A stretch of DNA of 64,000 nucleotides, taken from positions 186,001 through 250,000 of the forward strand of contig NC_092812.1 of assembly GCF_040954645.1 (NCBI RefSeq), read 5' to 3'. The position numbers were made by a program, and so were the translations under genes. Below the pieces are notes generated by a model. That model did no database searches. It worked only from the letters and a program-made list of their open reading frames with translations, and was not told the origin of the DNA. Positions 22,331 through 34,602 of this stretch are shown here, piece after piece; within the stretch, counting starts at the first letter, position 1; every line of letters starts with the position of its first letter. This stretch comes from Diabrotica undecimpunctata (lineage: Eukaryota; Arthropoda; Insecta; Coleoptera; Chrysomelidae).

Positions 22331-23700
22331 CGTTTTCGATGGTAGGTGGTCTTTCGTTTGGGTTGAAAGGATTCCAATTATTTCGATTTGCTAGGTTGTT
22401 ATCTGCTTCTTCGATATGATGGCCATTAAATTTTGCATCGAAAAATTCAACCCATCTGTTTAGGATTGAGGCCGTATCATTTAGAATGTTTCCTTCTACA
22501 TCCTTACAGCTCCTTATTCTTGGCTTAAACTCTTTGCACATTTTGTTTAGATTTCTGTAGAACTTTCGAGTTTCATTTTGATTTCTTAGCCATTCTGTGC
22601 TTTCCAACTGCTTTTGCTCAAATTGGCTGTCTTTTTTTTCTTCCATGTAATCGTTTTTCTTCTCTTCTTAGGGTCCGGTATTCTTCCTTTGTTCTTCTTG
22701 TGCATCCAGCTTGATTTGTCTTTAGGTATGCCCTGTTTTTGTTATCTGTTGCTTCTTGGCACTCCTTGTCAAATCATTCGTTTTCTTTAACTGGTTTGGT
22801 TTTCCCCAATATTTTTGTTGCTTTTTCAGTTATTATGTTTTTACATTTTGTCCACAGTTCCTCTACATTTTCCCCACCTCCAGGCTCTCCATTTCCTCGT
22901 CCATTTGTCTCCTATACTCTCTCGCAACGGTTTCAATGCGCAGATTATCAACATTAATTCTGTCTTGTTTCGTGTGTTTATCTTTCTTTAGGTTTGATAT
23001 TCTTCCTCTGATTTTTGCCAATACAAGAAAGTGGTCACTGTCAATGTTTGGGCCTCGGTAGCTTCTGACGTCTATGAGATCGGAAAAGTGCCTTGCATCT
23101 ATCAGGATGTGATCTATCTGGTTAATAGTTTCGTTATCAGGGGATTTCCATGTTCCTTTGTGTATCATTTTATGGGGAAATCTTGTTCCTCCTACTATCA
23201 TGTTTTTAGTACTTGCAAAGTTTATTAGTCTCAACCCGTTAACATTTGACTCTTCATATAAGCTCTCACGTCCTATAGTTGGCTGGAAAAATTGCTCTTT
23301 GCCAATTTTTGCATTAAGGTCCCCAGCAATGATTTTCACGTCATGACGTGGACATCGATCATATTCTTTGTCTAAGGTGTCATAGAATTCATCTTTTTCA
23401 TTATCCTCCTTTTCTTCCTTAGGTGCGTGTACACTAAGTAAGCTATAATTAAAGAACTTTCCTTTAAGGCATAGATAACATATTCTGTTGTTTATGGGTT
23501 TAAAGTTAAGGACTAATTGCTTTGCTTTTTTACTGACTAGAAAACCACTGCCAAACTCGTGTCGGGTGCTATATCCGCTATAGTATATATTGTAGTCTCT
23601 TTTCTCGATAATTCCTGAACCAGTCCATCTCATCTCTTGAATCGCTACTACATCGGCTTTCATTTTATCAAGTTCTTGTGTTAGCAGTCTAAGAGCACCT
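22331..23700 (-). pseudogene. RTE endonuclease and linker
   Basis: The endonuclease (23663-22863) shows IQEMRWTGSG, an intact GDLNAKIG active-site block, GTWKSPDNETINQIDHILID and the SDHFLVLAKI catalytic Asp-His end. After a frameshift near 22860 and stops in the linker, the frame reopens at 22646 and runs through RNQNETRKFYRNLNKMCKEF to the ENVAQ residues at the transposon border. A further ATG-less reading upstream of 23663 continues the N-terminus. Confidence 0.85.
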
Positions 23701-23957
23701 CGGACATAAAGGGTTCGTACATTCCATGTGCATATCCGTAAATCGTTATTCCATTGTCGTTTGCTAGGTCGTCATGAATTAAACAGTCCGGTTTTTCCAC
23801 TTTGTGCTTTCATAACAATGAGTTTTTTTAAGGGAAGAGGTCGTTAACCTTTTGCCCAACCCCCTAATCTTCGAAGGGCCATTTCTCCCACTCTCGTTTG
23901 CCCTGACTCTGCTTTCCACTGTGGTTGGTTACCACTGCCCCATTTGAACCCCGGGTT

Positions 23958-24725
23958 CAACGACTTGCTCGTACTTTTTATCAATATCCATTTTGTTTGA
24001 TATAAATATTTCATCGAATGCCAAAACGCACAACCGATCAAGACTATTGAAATCTGTTGATTTCTTCTTCATTAACGTTATAACGCTTTTTAGAATTTCG
24101 TCATCGACTTCAAAATTGCTAGCCCAATTTCTTAATGTTGACATAGCTGTAATGGATAATTATTGGCCCTTAAATATCCATAAGCTTTTGGGCTGACACT
24201 TCGCAGGGATATTGCTGAAGCAATGTCTTCTGTGGACCACCGAATCCTCGTACTTTGGTTTGGTTTTAACAAAATTCTAATTTGGCCCGGTGTGAACAGT
24301 TTCTTTAAGAGATTTGTATATTTTACGGAAGTGGTAGATTTTGTTTGTTCAATTTCTTTTGAAAGCTGTTTGTTTTGAGATTCAAGTAGCGTTAATTTCT
24401 CTTTAAGTTTAAACAATTCTGTACAACATATGCATGTGTGTTTAATTCCATCTGTTCTGGAAGTAAAATAAGTCTTTTAGTTAAAACTCATGTAAATTTA
24501 TTTAAAAATTATGTCAATATTAAAATTTTCGATTTACTTTACACTTACTGGGTGTTTGATATGGTTGACAGCTCGGACTCTTCAGTAATGGTCTGGATCT
24601 CTAATGGGTGTGAAGTACTGGCCACTGTATTTATGATACCTTCCAATTGTTCTCTACGGCTTCTTTTTACAATTCGTAATGTTCTTTTCTCAAATTTTCT
24701 CTTTTGAGAAGTATTAAATGTATAT
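23958..24725 (-). pseudogene. P element transposase 2, N-terminal half
   Basis: Two exons on the minus strand. Exon A (24549-24725) encodes a basic linker with KRSREQLEGIINTVAST. A GTAAGT donor at 24548 and a TTCCAG acceptor at 24457 frame an intron of about 90 bp. Exon B (24456-23958) starts with two CxxC-like cysteines (HTCICCTELF), a coiled coil (LKEKLTLLESQNKQLSKEIE), the helix-turn-helix-like TRIRWSTEDIASAISLRSVS, then LAFDEIFIS (first catalytic Asp). A frameshift lies near 24140. The THAP exon is missing: the gypsy LTR begins at 24726. Confidence 0.85.
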
Positions 24726-26080
24726 TGTTATGATTTATTGTTTGTGAATGATGAGCAATGAGTGTTTTTTTTTAATAATATAGGGTTTTTATCGCGGTTC
24801 TCAAAGAATTAGTTTGTAAGTACTTTTTTAAATTATCTTTATTATATCTATTATGAAACACATATATATCTAACCTAGCCAATGTAAATTTAAAATAAAC
24901 TATCTTTAAATTGAAATTCTTATGAAACTAATTAAATTCTATAGACAATGTAAAATTTAAACAAACTATCTTCAAAATTGAAATTGTTATGAAACTAACT
25001 AAATTATATTAACAAAATTTTTTACCTTTCTGTCACTGAATGCCTAAATGAACTGTTTTCCACTATATAGATTATAATTACCACTCAAATGTCTTCTTCT
25101 CAGCTTCGGTTATCCTTGTTTTTGTGAAATTACTTTTTCCAATTATCAGCTTCCACCAATTTAAGATATTTTTCTTCACAGCATTTATAAACCACCAAGC
25201 AAACCAGCAAACAGCATTTATTTTTATTCTTCTTTTCAATATATCAATATCCAATCACCAAAAATATTATTTAATTTTAATATTCAATTAATACTTCTTC
25301 CATTATCCAATTATCATTTATACATAACATAATTTTTAATCTTCAATAATATTTTCTTTATTATACTGTTTCTTAATCTTGATTTAACTCACTATATTGA
25401 ACAATTATAACTGATTGACTGACTCTAACTAATTTTCATACTAAAACTGGCCATCATAGTAACTGTAACTCATAACTGATAACTGATTAACTGAATGGAC
25501 ATCTTGAATCCAAATCACCGGGTGTTTATATCTTTTCAATCTTCCAGAACCATCTGGTAAGAAATCATGTTCGATTTATTCCATTAAACACATGTCTGAA
25601 TTTTCTGGAAACAGTATATGTTCGATCCACAGACATAACCATTATTCGAGAATGTTCGACCGTAAACAAAGGTCAAATTCTGTAATCTGGAGAATTCTTT
25701 AATTTTCTATTGATAATTTTGTTGACATTTAGGCTTTTCAGATCAGAATAAACACTTAAATCAGTAACTATATATAAATTAAACATTTTAAACTAACATT
25801 ATTATTATAACCTCACTTTATATTCCTAATTATGAATTTCTGTCTGTGACTTACTGTATAGTTGGTTGCCTAGTCACATGGCTCACTTAAATATATCTAC
25901 AATATTATAATTATAAAAAAATACTTTTTATATGCTAATTTCTTAAAAATGCCCTCACATAAATAATTTTTATAAAATTCTCTAGTATATAACTTATTAA
26001 AATAACCAAATACTTTTAATATCAAATATTATCTAGTAGTGTAACTTATAAATTATTTTCTATAAACACCAATCATATCA
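24726..26080 (-). repeat. 3' LTR of the gypsy-like element
   Basis: Begins TGTTATGATT and ends AATCATATCA on the plus strand. It cuts the 5' end of P element 2. Confidence 0.92.
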
Positions 26081-26352
26081 ATACCCCAAAATAATATTTA
26101 AAATAAATAATTTACTTATTATTTTTTTAAATATTAATTTTCTTGTCCCTAATTTAATTTCTTATTTAAAAATTGTTCTATTAAATACATCCCTGTTCGC
26201 TGTCTATGTCAAACTGTCATGTCAAATGGAAGTTTGTGTGTTGTGTGTTTACATTTTACAATGGATGTTAGGATACAAATCTAGGAATTATTTCCATTCA
26301 AAAGGCTTTCATCCATACGAATTGGTAAGTTTTACACTTTATTATTTTAGAA

Positions 26353-26999
26353 AGACATTTACACAATCAATTCTGTATGGACCTTCAAACATTGGTTGTA
26401 ATTTCTTACAACGGTTTTCTTTAACATTACTTTTTCTAAGTGAACGAATTAACACTTTATCTCCTTTTTGAAATGTGATTGGTTTTTTTTATTTTTCGAT
26501 TTTGTCTTCTGATATATTTTTCAGCTTTCCTCCTAATTCGGTTATTCACTTTCTGCATTACTTGTTCTAACATATCCTGATTATATTCACTAATCCATTT
26601 TCTGTTTCCTATATGGCCAAACATTAAATATTCTGGTACTTTCTCTGTATTTAAATTATGTGTATTATTTAAAAAATATTCTACTTGTGGTATATGTTGC
26701 TGCCATGTTTCATGTTGATTCTGGCATACTATTCTTAAATATTTTATAACTTCTTTAATATATCTTTCTGCAGGATTTGCCTGAGGATGTCTGATACTTG
26801 TAAAATGAATGTTGATTCCCTTTTTCTCACAAAATGCCCGAAATTTTTGGTTGTTAAAATATGTAGCATTATCTATTATGCAATTTCTAAATGGTCCTAT
26901 TTCTTCGAAAAATTGATTAATATATAATTTCAATGTTTTAACATTTGTTCTTGAGCAGGGATATAGTTTAATAAATTTTGTATATAAATCAACTATCAC
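26353..26999 (-). pseudogene. Gypsy integrase
   Basis: The integrase core begins MIVDLYTKFIKLYP. It carries IIDNATYFNN (second catalytic Asp) and the HPQANPAERYIKEVIKYLR block with the catalytic Glu. The C-terminal region (KGDKVLIRSL...GPYRI, SH3-like) is read to about 26353 in another frame after a small shift near 26465. The upstream zinc-binding HHCC (HIGSRKLW, CQICQIYKE) lies in the preceding frame, 27033-27240, separated by a stop near 27030. Confidence 0.85.
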
Positions 27000-27032
27000 T
27001 AGTATATGCTTTTTTTCTGTTGGACTTGGAAC

Positions 27033-28500
27033 TCAATTTGAGATAAAATCCATGGACACTGTATTTAGTTTTTCATATACAACATTAGATCTATATGTGT
27101 TCTGGTTTTTGAAATTCTTTTCTTTGTATATTTGACATATTTGGCATTGGGTAGTAATTTCTTTTGCTATACTTATGTCATTCTTTGCAAAATAATTGTC
27201 CCTAAATAGCATCCATAGCTTTCTTGAACCAATATGCATGTAATTGTTATGTAAATTTTTCAATATTTTCTTTGCTAAAGTTCTAATTATTAAATATACT
27301 TCTATGCCATTTATTATTTTATAATATACCCCATCTTTCCTAAGGACTTTTTGTTTTTCACTCAAATTGATCTGATCTCTTATAATTCCTTCTTTAGAAT
27401 ATAATCCAGTACTTTCTACTAATTGATTTAATCCAATTTTTATTGTTCGCTGCCCTTTTTGTGATGTATTTTCTAACCTTGATAAAGCATCTGCCACTAT
27501 ATTGGATTTTCCAGAAATGTATTTGATTTCAAAGGAGTATTCACTCAATATTAGACTCCACCGATGTATTCTACTGTTTCCATATTTGTTATTTAATATA
27601 GATGTTAAAGCTTGGTGATCTGTTTCTATAGTAAATTCATTACCCAACAAATAAAATCTTAATTTTGTGACACAGTGTATGATACTTGCTAGTTCTAATT
27701 CTGAAACTGAGTAACCCTTTTCATGTGGCTTTGTAATTCTTGAAATGAATTGTATTGGGTATTCGACCCCATCATGTATTTGTAATAATACCCCTGATAA
27801 TCTCTCTATGGATGCATCTGTTCTTAATATGAATGGCTTTGTGTAGTCTGGGTGATATATTTTTAAATTTGACAGAAAAATGTTTTTGATTTCTTGGAAT
27901 GCTAGTTCTCTTCTCTGATCCCATCTCCATTTTACACCTTTTTTCAGTAGTTCAAGTAATGGAATTTCTTTTATACTTAGATCTGGTATCATCCTTTTAT
28001 AATAATTAATTATTCCAATAAATCCTCTTAAAGTTCTTAAATTGTGTGGTGTTTTATATTCCTGAATGACCTGTGTCCGTTCTGGATCCATTTCGATTCC
28101 CTTAGTATTAAGTTTATAAACTAGATATATTACTTCTTTTTGAAAAAATGTACATTTTTCTTGATTTATTTTTAGTCCAACTTTGTCTAATCTATTTATT
28201 ATAATTTTTAGGTGTTTCTCATGATCTTCAGCCGTTTTAGAAAAAATTAATATATCATCAATGTAGTGAATTACAAAATGTTCATATTGATCCAAAATAT
28301 CATGAAGACATCTACATAGAGCACTGCAAGATGATTGAAGTCCAAATGGTACTACTTTGAATTGATACACTACTCCATCTATCTGAAATCCTGTATACTG
28401 TCTACTTTATCTTTCTAGAGGTATTAACCAAAAGCTATGCTGTAGATCAATTTTAGTGAAAAATGACATTCCTGTAATTCTTCCTAGTATTCCATCTATA
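27033..28500 (-). pseudogene. Gypsy reverse transcriptase/RNase H and integrase N-terminus
   Basis: Minus strand. Upstream of 28370 the RT fingers (LDARNINKIT, FFTKIDLQHSFW) are readable but contain a stop near 28410. From 28370 the frame is open: FKVVPFGLQSS, the catalytic YIDDILIFSK, FIGIINYYKRMI, then RNase H with LRTDASIERLSG, SELELASIIHCV and ETDHQALTSIL, and the integrase zinc domain with TQCQICQIYKE. Length and order match Ty3/gypsy pol. The stop makes this copy defective unless read through. Confidence 0.88.
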
Positions 28501-28501
28501 C

Positions 28502-29400
28502 TCATTGGTGCTTCAAATTGCTTTTCAGTGATCTTGTTAATATTCCTTGCATCCAAACATAAACTGATTTCACCTGACTATGGATATAATTTTGTGCAAT
28601 TCTATTTTCTTTATTGACAAGTCCCTTGTGTTGCTGCAATATGGAAACGACTATTGATTTATATTCTTCAGGGCAATTTAAAACTTTTATCATATCTTCT
28701 TCTTTACAAATAAAATTATTCTTTATTATGTACTCATTATTCCTTGCTTCCAATTTTACGCACTCCACCTCGTAGGCATCCATCTGCTTAAAATTTCCAT
28801 TCCTTAAATATTCACTACAATAATTATTCTTTGCATTCTTTTGGGACATCTCCCTATCATCAAAATACATTTCTTCTTCATAAACATCATTATTTTCTTT
28901 TAATAATATCCTATCAACTCTTATTCCTTCTTCCACCTCATCTTTCTGCATAAATTTAATTATTTGCCCTTCCAAAGTTACCATTTTTTCTTCAAAATCT
29001 ATCTTTACTTTCTTCTTTTCCAATTCATTATTTCCCATTAATATATCAACACATAAATCCTTGACAATAAATCCTTGCATATTAATTTCTTTATTAAGAA
29101 TATTAATTTTAAAATTGGCTAGTTTATCAATTTCACCCAACTTCTTATTATTTGCACCAACAATTTTAATTTTTGGAATCTTTATTATATCTGATAGTTT
29201 TAATGTATTAAAAATAAAATTCTCCGAGACTAAAGTACTTTCTGAACCAGTATCTATCATAATTTTAATCATTTTATTTTTGGCCAAAGCCTTTATATAA
29301 ATTAAATTAATAGATTCAATAATTTTATCTTCATCTAGAGAAATAAATTCAGAAGGTTTTTCATAATAGCAATGGCCTAACTTGTAATTCAGAAAGTTTA
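28502..29400 (-). pseudogene. Gypsy protease region
   Basis: The aspartic protease motif IMIDTGSESTLVS lies at about 29250, with the second conserved block DILMGNNELEK at about 29045. The region also holds an acidic linker before the RT. The frame is open upstream of the ATG at 29287 to about 29400, where the gag frame ends, so a gag-pol frame change is likely at that point. Confidence 0.8.
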
Positions 29401-30946
29401 CTGAACAAAATTTTGATTATTAGAATTGTCAGATTGTATCTGACCACTTGGATCTGATGTCCTATGTCTTTCCCTATTATGACTTCTACTCACATTTTCC
29501 TGCCTTGTACTACTTCGTTCCCTGTCTTCGCAGCTTCTATTCCTTCGAACACAATTTACCTGTCTGTTGTAATTAGGTCGTTCTGTATTTCTTCTATTGA
29601 TAAAATCTTGTCTATTATAATTAGTATTGTTATTAAAATTTTGTCTATTATAACTAGTATTGTTATTAAGATTCTGTCTATTTTGATTATTGTTATTATT
29701 ATTAAAATTTTGTAAACTATCACCATACCTAGTATTATTGTTATATGATTGTCTATATTGTTGATTATCATTTTTATTATATTGAAAGTTATTATTGTTT
29801 TTTCTGTTGTTATTATTACTTGTCATATTGCCTCTTTGTATTCTTTGAATAAAATTAATAAAACTATCTATTGTTTGAATATTTTGTACAGTTACTGTTT
29901 GCACAACATCAGCATCAAAATGTCTAGATACATTAAAGACTGTTTCTTCCTCTCTAAGTGGTGGTTCCAAATATTTTGCAACCGTTATCAGTTTCAATGC
30001 ATAATCTACCATATTTAATTTTAAATTGTGATTATACTTTCCAAAATATAGAATTTCTCTAAACTTTGCTTGCTCTAATTCACCCCAATAATAATTTAAA
30101 AATTTATTTTCAAATGTTTGAAAATTATCTAAATCATTTTCAATACTAGCAAACCATTCTAATATAATCTTTAATATCATTAATATTATTCACTAATCTT
30201 AATTTATGTTTTAAACTGTTTATGTATACTCTAGGATGCAAATTTTTTATATTACCAGTGAATTTAATCCCAGTCTCATTTGTTAAATTTAAGTAAGGTC
30301 TCCCTATGTCCCTTATTTGTGAAATATCATCTATTCTCTGTTCCACATTTCTTATTTGATTACTATTTATTTGGATATTTTGTTGTATATCGTCTAATTT
30401 TTCTTCTGTGTTTCTCCTGTCTTCGTTAATTTTTACTTCTAAGTTACATTTCTGCAACTCTATTTTCTGTTCTATATCTATCTTATTATCTTGAATAATC
30501 CTCTTTACTTCTGTCCTCTCATTGTCTATCCTTTTCTTGTAGTCATTCCGTATACTTTTTATTTCATTTGCTACTTTTTTCTCTGCAGTTTCAAGTTTTT
30601 TATCCATTTGTTTTTCCATTTGTTTTACAATTTTATTATTATTATCTTCTATTTTCTTTTCTAATTTTCTATAATTCTCTTCCAATTTTTGTTCTATTTT
30701 TTTCATGTCTTCTTTGACTTCTTTTGAATTCTCTTCCATTTTTTTCGTATTCTCTTCCATTGTCTTGTTCATCTGCATCATTAATGACATCAAAGCTGCC
30801 ATATTGACATTTTCCTTTCTTTCTGGATTCATTTCTGCAGTAACTTGTGGAACTTGAACTAAAATCTCCTCTTGTACAGGTTGTGTTTCTACTTCAACAT
30901 CTTCTTCATTGTTTTTGCTTCTTGTACCTTTCTTTCCTTGAGACAT
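29398..30946 (-). pseudogene. Gypsy gag with long coiled coil and Asn-rich tail
   Basis: The first frame (30946-30146) begins MSQGKKGTRSKNNEEDVEVE and contains a coiled coil of some 150 residues (repeated Glu/Lys heptads such as MEENTKKMEENSKEVKEDMK), then a capsid-like part. A one-base shift near 30165 moves it to the second frame (30180-29398), which continues the capsid (ILEWFASIENDLDNFQTFEN) and ends in an Asn/Gln/Tyr-rich, Arg-containing tail that is likely RNA-binding. No CCHC knuckle is present; NCVRRNRSC is the nearest thing to one. Confidence 0.85.
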
Positions 30947-31088
30947 TTTGAGACTTTACTTGTTTAAATATAATTAAAAATAAAATCTATAATTTTTCTT
31001 TCTAATGATAATTAATTTAATTATATGAGAGCACTTATCTTCCCAAACTAATTCTTTTAAATAGAGAGCCCCGCGGTGGGCGCCAAAT

Positions 31089-32439
31089 TGTTATGATTTA
31101 TTGTTTGTGAATGATGAGCAATGAGTGTTTTTTTTAATAATATAGGGTTTTTATCGCGGTTCTCAAAGAATTAGTTTGTAAGTACTTTTTTAAATTATCT
31201 TTATTATATCTATTATGAAACACATATATATCTAACCTAGCCAATGTAAATTTAAAATAAACTATCTTTAAATTGAAATTCTTATGAAACTAATTAAATT
31301 CTATAGACAATGTAAAATTTAAACAAACTATCTTCAAAATTGAAATTGTTATGACACTAACTAAATTATATTAACAAAATTTTTTACCTTTCTGTCACTG
31401 AATGCCTAAATGAACTGTTTTCCACTATATAGATTATAATCACCACTCAAATGTCGTCTTCTCAGCTTCGGTTATCCTTGTTTTTGTGAAATTACTTTTT
31501 CCAATTATCAGCTTCCACCAATTTAAGATATTTTTCTTCACAGCATTTATAAACCACCAAGCAAACCAGCAAACAGCATTTATTTTTATTCTTCTTTTCA
31601 ATATATCAATATCCAATCACCAAAAATATTATTTAATTTTAATATTCAATTAATACTTCTTCCATTATCCAATTATCATTTATACATAACATAATTTTTA
31701 ATCTTCAATAATATTTTCTTTATTATACTGTTTCTTAATCTTGATTTAACTCACTATATTGAACAATTATAACTGATTGACTGACTCTAACTAATTTTCA
31801 TACTAAAACTGGCCATCATAGTAACTGTAACTCATAACTGATAACTGATTAACTGAATGGACATCTTGAATCCAAATCACCGGGTGTTTATATCTTTTCA
31901 ATCTTCCAGAACCATCTGGTAAGAAATCATGTTCGATTTATTCCATTAAACACATGTCTGAATTTTCTGGAAACAGTATATGTTCGATCCACAGACATAA
32001 CCATTATTCGAGAATGTTCGACCGTAAACAAAGGTCAAATTCTGTAATCTGGAGAATTCTTTAATTTTCTATTGATAATTTTGTTGACATTTAGGCTTTT
32101 CAGATCAGAATAAACACTTAAATCAGTAACTATATATAAATTAAACATTTTAAACTAACATTATTATTATAACCCCACTTTATATTCCTAATTATGAATT
32201 TCTGTCTGTCACTTACTGTATAGTTGGTTGCCTAGTCACATGGCTCACTTAAATATATCTACAATATTATAATTATAAAAAATACTTTTTATATGCTAAT
32301 TTCTTAAAAATGCCCTCACATAAATAATTTTTATAAAATTCTCTAGTATATAACTTATTAAAATAACCAAATACTTTTAATATCTAATATTATCTAGTAG
32401 TGTAACCTATAAATTATTTTCTATAAACACCAATCATAT

Positions 32440-32441
<2 letters not shown>
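31089..32441 (-). repeat. 5' LTR of the gypsy-like element
   Basis: About 99% identical to 24726-26080. Transcription on the minus strand would start in this copy. Confidence 0.92.

Positions 32442-32503
<62 letters not shown>
32442..32503. repeat. (TA)n microsatellite
   Basis: Pure TA repeat directly against the right LTR edge. Confidence 0.95.
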
Positions 32504-32508
<5 letters not shown>

Positions 32509-32526
32509 TAAATTATAGAACTGCCA

Positions 32527-32911
32527 GGTAAATTTATTGTTTATATAGCATCAGATTTTAAGAGACGAGCATTCTTTGGACCATAATTGAGAAGCCATTG
32601 CCTCATGGTTATTTCAAAACAGGTATTTTCAAAGTGTATTGAGCAAATCGTTGCTGCAAAAAATTTAAAGTACTGAATAAAGGTATAAAATCGATTTTTA
32701 AAAATAATAGAGAATTTAAAAAAATTTAAATGTGGCAGTCGAGGAACTGCCGACAGAAGCTATGCTAGAACTGAATATAAAAATGAGGATATATTGTATT
32801 GAGGGCTGAGAATAAAAATAACATGTCTAAAAATAAATAAAATGGAATGAAATTATCATTTGACAATAAATAATACAAAAAGATGAAGAGGAAGGAAAAT
32901 AATAAAAAAAA
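32527..32911 (+). repeat. 385-bp direct repeat, left copy, flanking the R1-like LINE
   Basis: Identical to 38129-38513 apart from two or so substitutions (for example GGACCATAATT versus GGACAATAATT). The left copy ends in eight A's exactly where the LINE 5' leader starts, and the right copy begins exactly after the LINE poly(A). The simplest reading is a target site duplication of unusual length. The sequence itself is AT-rich and shows no gene. Confidence 0.9.
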
Positions 32912-33141
32912 TATGTCTCGACCTTGAGACGAAAAAAGACAGACTGCCAAAAGCCGCTACAGCGGAGATTGGTACGCAAACGGATGCCTGGCATGGTCCT
33001 TCAAGGCCCGTTGGGCTGGCGAGCCTCGAAGGAGTCAGTACTTATGCCGACTTCCAGAGGAATGTCCAGCGCGATTGGCCGGAGAGCCTTTACAGGCAGA
33101 CAGAGATCACAATAGGGAACCCCGTCGAGTCCCAGTGTAAT

Positions 33142-34548
33142 GTGAAGGTCGTTATACTGGAAAATACGGACCTATCCATGACCCACAGCGTCCAGCGGCT
33201 ATACAGGGATAAATTCCCTGAATTAGCTGGCCTTGAAGAGAATTTTGAAGTGCTGGAACAGACAACAACAATACGAAAGGGCGCAGACAGACACACCAAA
33301 TCTCAGAAGATTTTAAAAATTAGAACGGCTGGCACGCAAGAAGACATGTGGCATATCCTAGAACGTGTCAGAGAGGAGGCCTTCCCAAATGCCTCTGTGG
33401 CCTTACACCACGTGAGTTTTATGTCAGTTGGAGATTTGAGGAAGATGGCAGAGGTTATCTTTAAAGCGACTAGCAACATGGTACAAGTACATACTACTGC
33501 CACAAGAAAGGACAGGCCGACCTACGGCTTCATCGTGTCGAAAAAAGACACAAGCTACACCCAACTCCTAGAGGGGGTACAGGATGCCGTGGGCAAGACA
33601 AATGCTATTCAGGCAATCCGTAGCCTCCGGAGTACTAGGGATGGTAAGTTACTTATCACCCTAGATAAGGACCCAGATGCCGTCAAGGCAATAAAGACTG
33701 CCATCGCGTCCAAAGATAGCGGCTTCAAGGCAAGACAACTGGGACAAGATAGGTCCACGGTTATACATGTCAGAGGTATGACCGCGAATACAAACACAGA
33801 GACATTGCAAAATGCACTGTCTGTAGTGATAGGCAAGTGGGAAAAGGACTTCCTGATTAAAAGTCTAAGAAAGATGCGAGGGGACACGCTGGCAGCCACG
33901 GTTGTTCTGTCTACCGAGGCAGCCAAAAGAGTGTTGGAGATAGGACACATTAAAGTGGGCCTTGCTAGATGCGAGGTCGAAAAAAGATACGTAGTTAGGA
34001 GATGTCAACGGTGCTGGTCGTACACACATGACATCTCAAAGTGCGACGGTCCTGACCGTATTGGCCTCTGTCTTAAGTGCGGAAAGAAGGACTGTAAGGA
34101 GAAGGACACATGCAGAAATGAGGAGTGGTGTGTTCTCTGCAAAGAGGGGCACCACATTGGAACTGCGCGGTGCCGAGAATTTAGTGGCGCTCTCCAAAGG
34201 GCGCGACTAGCCGACAAGACGCGCGCAAAAGAACTAACAGAAAGCGTGCCCGCTAAACCGCCATCGACACCCTTTCCCCAACCGATAGTTGAAGACATCG
34301 CACGGGCGAAAAATGACATACCTTCGACATCTGCGCCAAATCCTGATGACGATACTATAGATGACGACGTTTTTCGTAAGGCTAAGTTCCCCTCATTAAT
34401 GGAGGAATTCGAGAGTATGTGTGCCGAGGTAGTGGAAATGGCTAGCAACATAGCGGAAAACAAAAACAACAATCCCGTCCCCGACACTGAAGGACCGCAG
34501 ATGTCTGGACTATCTCCGGACAACACTCTGCGAAAAATACTCAGTTGA
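33142..34548 (+). CDS. ORF1 (gag-like) of the R1-clade LINE
   Basis: 468 residues, open. The N-terminal ~270 residues contain two repeated folds that look like RNA-binding modules (VHVRGMTANTNTETLQNAL is in the second). Residues about 282-350 hold three cysteine/histidine knuckles: CQRCWSYTHDISKC (CCHC), CLKCGKKDCKEKDTC and CVLCKEGHHIGTARC. This arrangement is typical of R1/Jockey-type ORF1 proteins that coat the LINE RNA. The C-terminus is acidic and disordered. The first ATG in frame is used as the start. The stop is 54 bp before ORF2. Confidence 0.92.
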   Translation: MKVVILENTDLSMTHSVQRLYRDKFPELAGLEENFEVLEQTTTIRKGADRHTKSQKILKIRTAGTQEDMWHILERVREEAFPNASVALHHVSFMSVGDLRKMAEVIFKATSNMVQVHTTATRKDRPTYGFIVSKKDTSYTQLLEGVQDAVGKTNAIQAIRSLRSTRDGKLLITLDKDPDAVKAIKTAIASKDSGFKARQLGQDRSTVIHVRGMTANTNTETLQNALSVVIGKWEKDFLIKSLRKMRGDTLAATVVLSTEAAKRVLEIGHIKVGLARCEVEKRYVVRRCQRCWSYTHDISKCDGPDRIGLCLKCGKKDCKEKDTCRNEEWCVLCKEGHHIGTARCREFSGALQRARLADKTRAKELTESVPAKPPSTPFPQPIVEDIARAKNDIPSTSAPNPDDDTIDDDVFRKAKFPSLMEEFESMCAEVVEMASNIAENKNNNPVPDTEGPQMSGLSPDNTLRKILS

Positions 34549-34602
34549 TCCCCGATAACTCTCATCCTAGTGACCTAGAAGAGCTAGTTGTAACGACTTG
34601 AT

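Larger units (their letters stand above)
18146..23957 (-). mobile_element. RTE-type LINE, near full length, split by a DNA transposon
   Basis: Minus strand. It has a TCATCATCATCATC tail at the left (3') end, a 9-bp target duplication, and a coding region with an endonuclease (23663-22863), a linker (22646-22331) and an RT (19652-18150). The 5' leader is 23700-23957. The second TAGGGTGGGTCA transposon copy is inserted at 19661-22322. It belongs to a different family from the RTE elements at 1891-10160. Confidence 0.92.
17489..24725 (-). mobile_element. P element 2, split by an RTE-type LINE
   Basis: A second, different P-type transposon on the minus strand. Its upstream part is 23958-24725 and its downstream part 17489-18145. 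A LINE (18146-23957, with a 9-bp target duplication CAACGACTT) lies between. Its 5' end is cut by the gypsy LTR at 24726. Sequence left of about 17489 no longer resembles it. Confidence 0.85.
24726..32441 (-). mobile_element. Gypsy-like LTR retrotransposon, full length
   Basis: LTRs at 24726-26080 and 31089-32441 (1355 and 1353 bp) differ by only about eight substitutions and two small indels in poly-T/poly-A runs. Coding is on the minus strand in the order gag, protease, RT/RNase H, integrase. Next to the right LTR is TGGCGCC (minus strand, about 31080-31088), the primer-binding site. A polypurine tract with GGGG lies next to the left LTR (26081-26090). The flanking ATAT may be the 4-bp target duplication, but the right side is a TA microsatellite. 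Described only as a transposon copy; its frames are broken. Confidence 0.93.

Noticed and set aside
34005..34565. 186-codon minus-strand frame under R1 ORF1
   Set aside because: Antisense shadow of a well-supported ORF. The same applies to 35427-36281 under ORF2.
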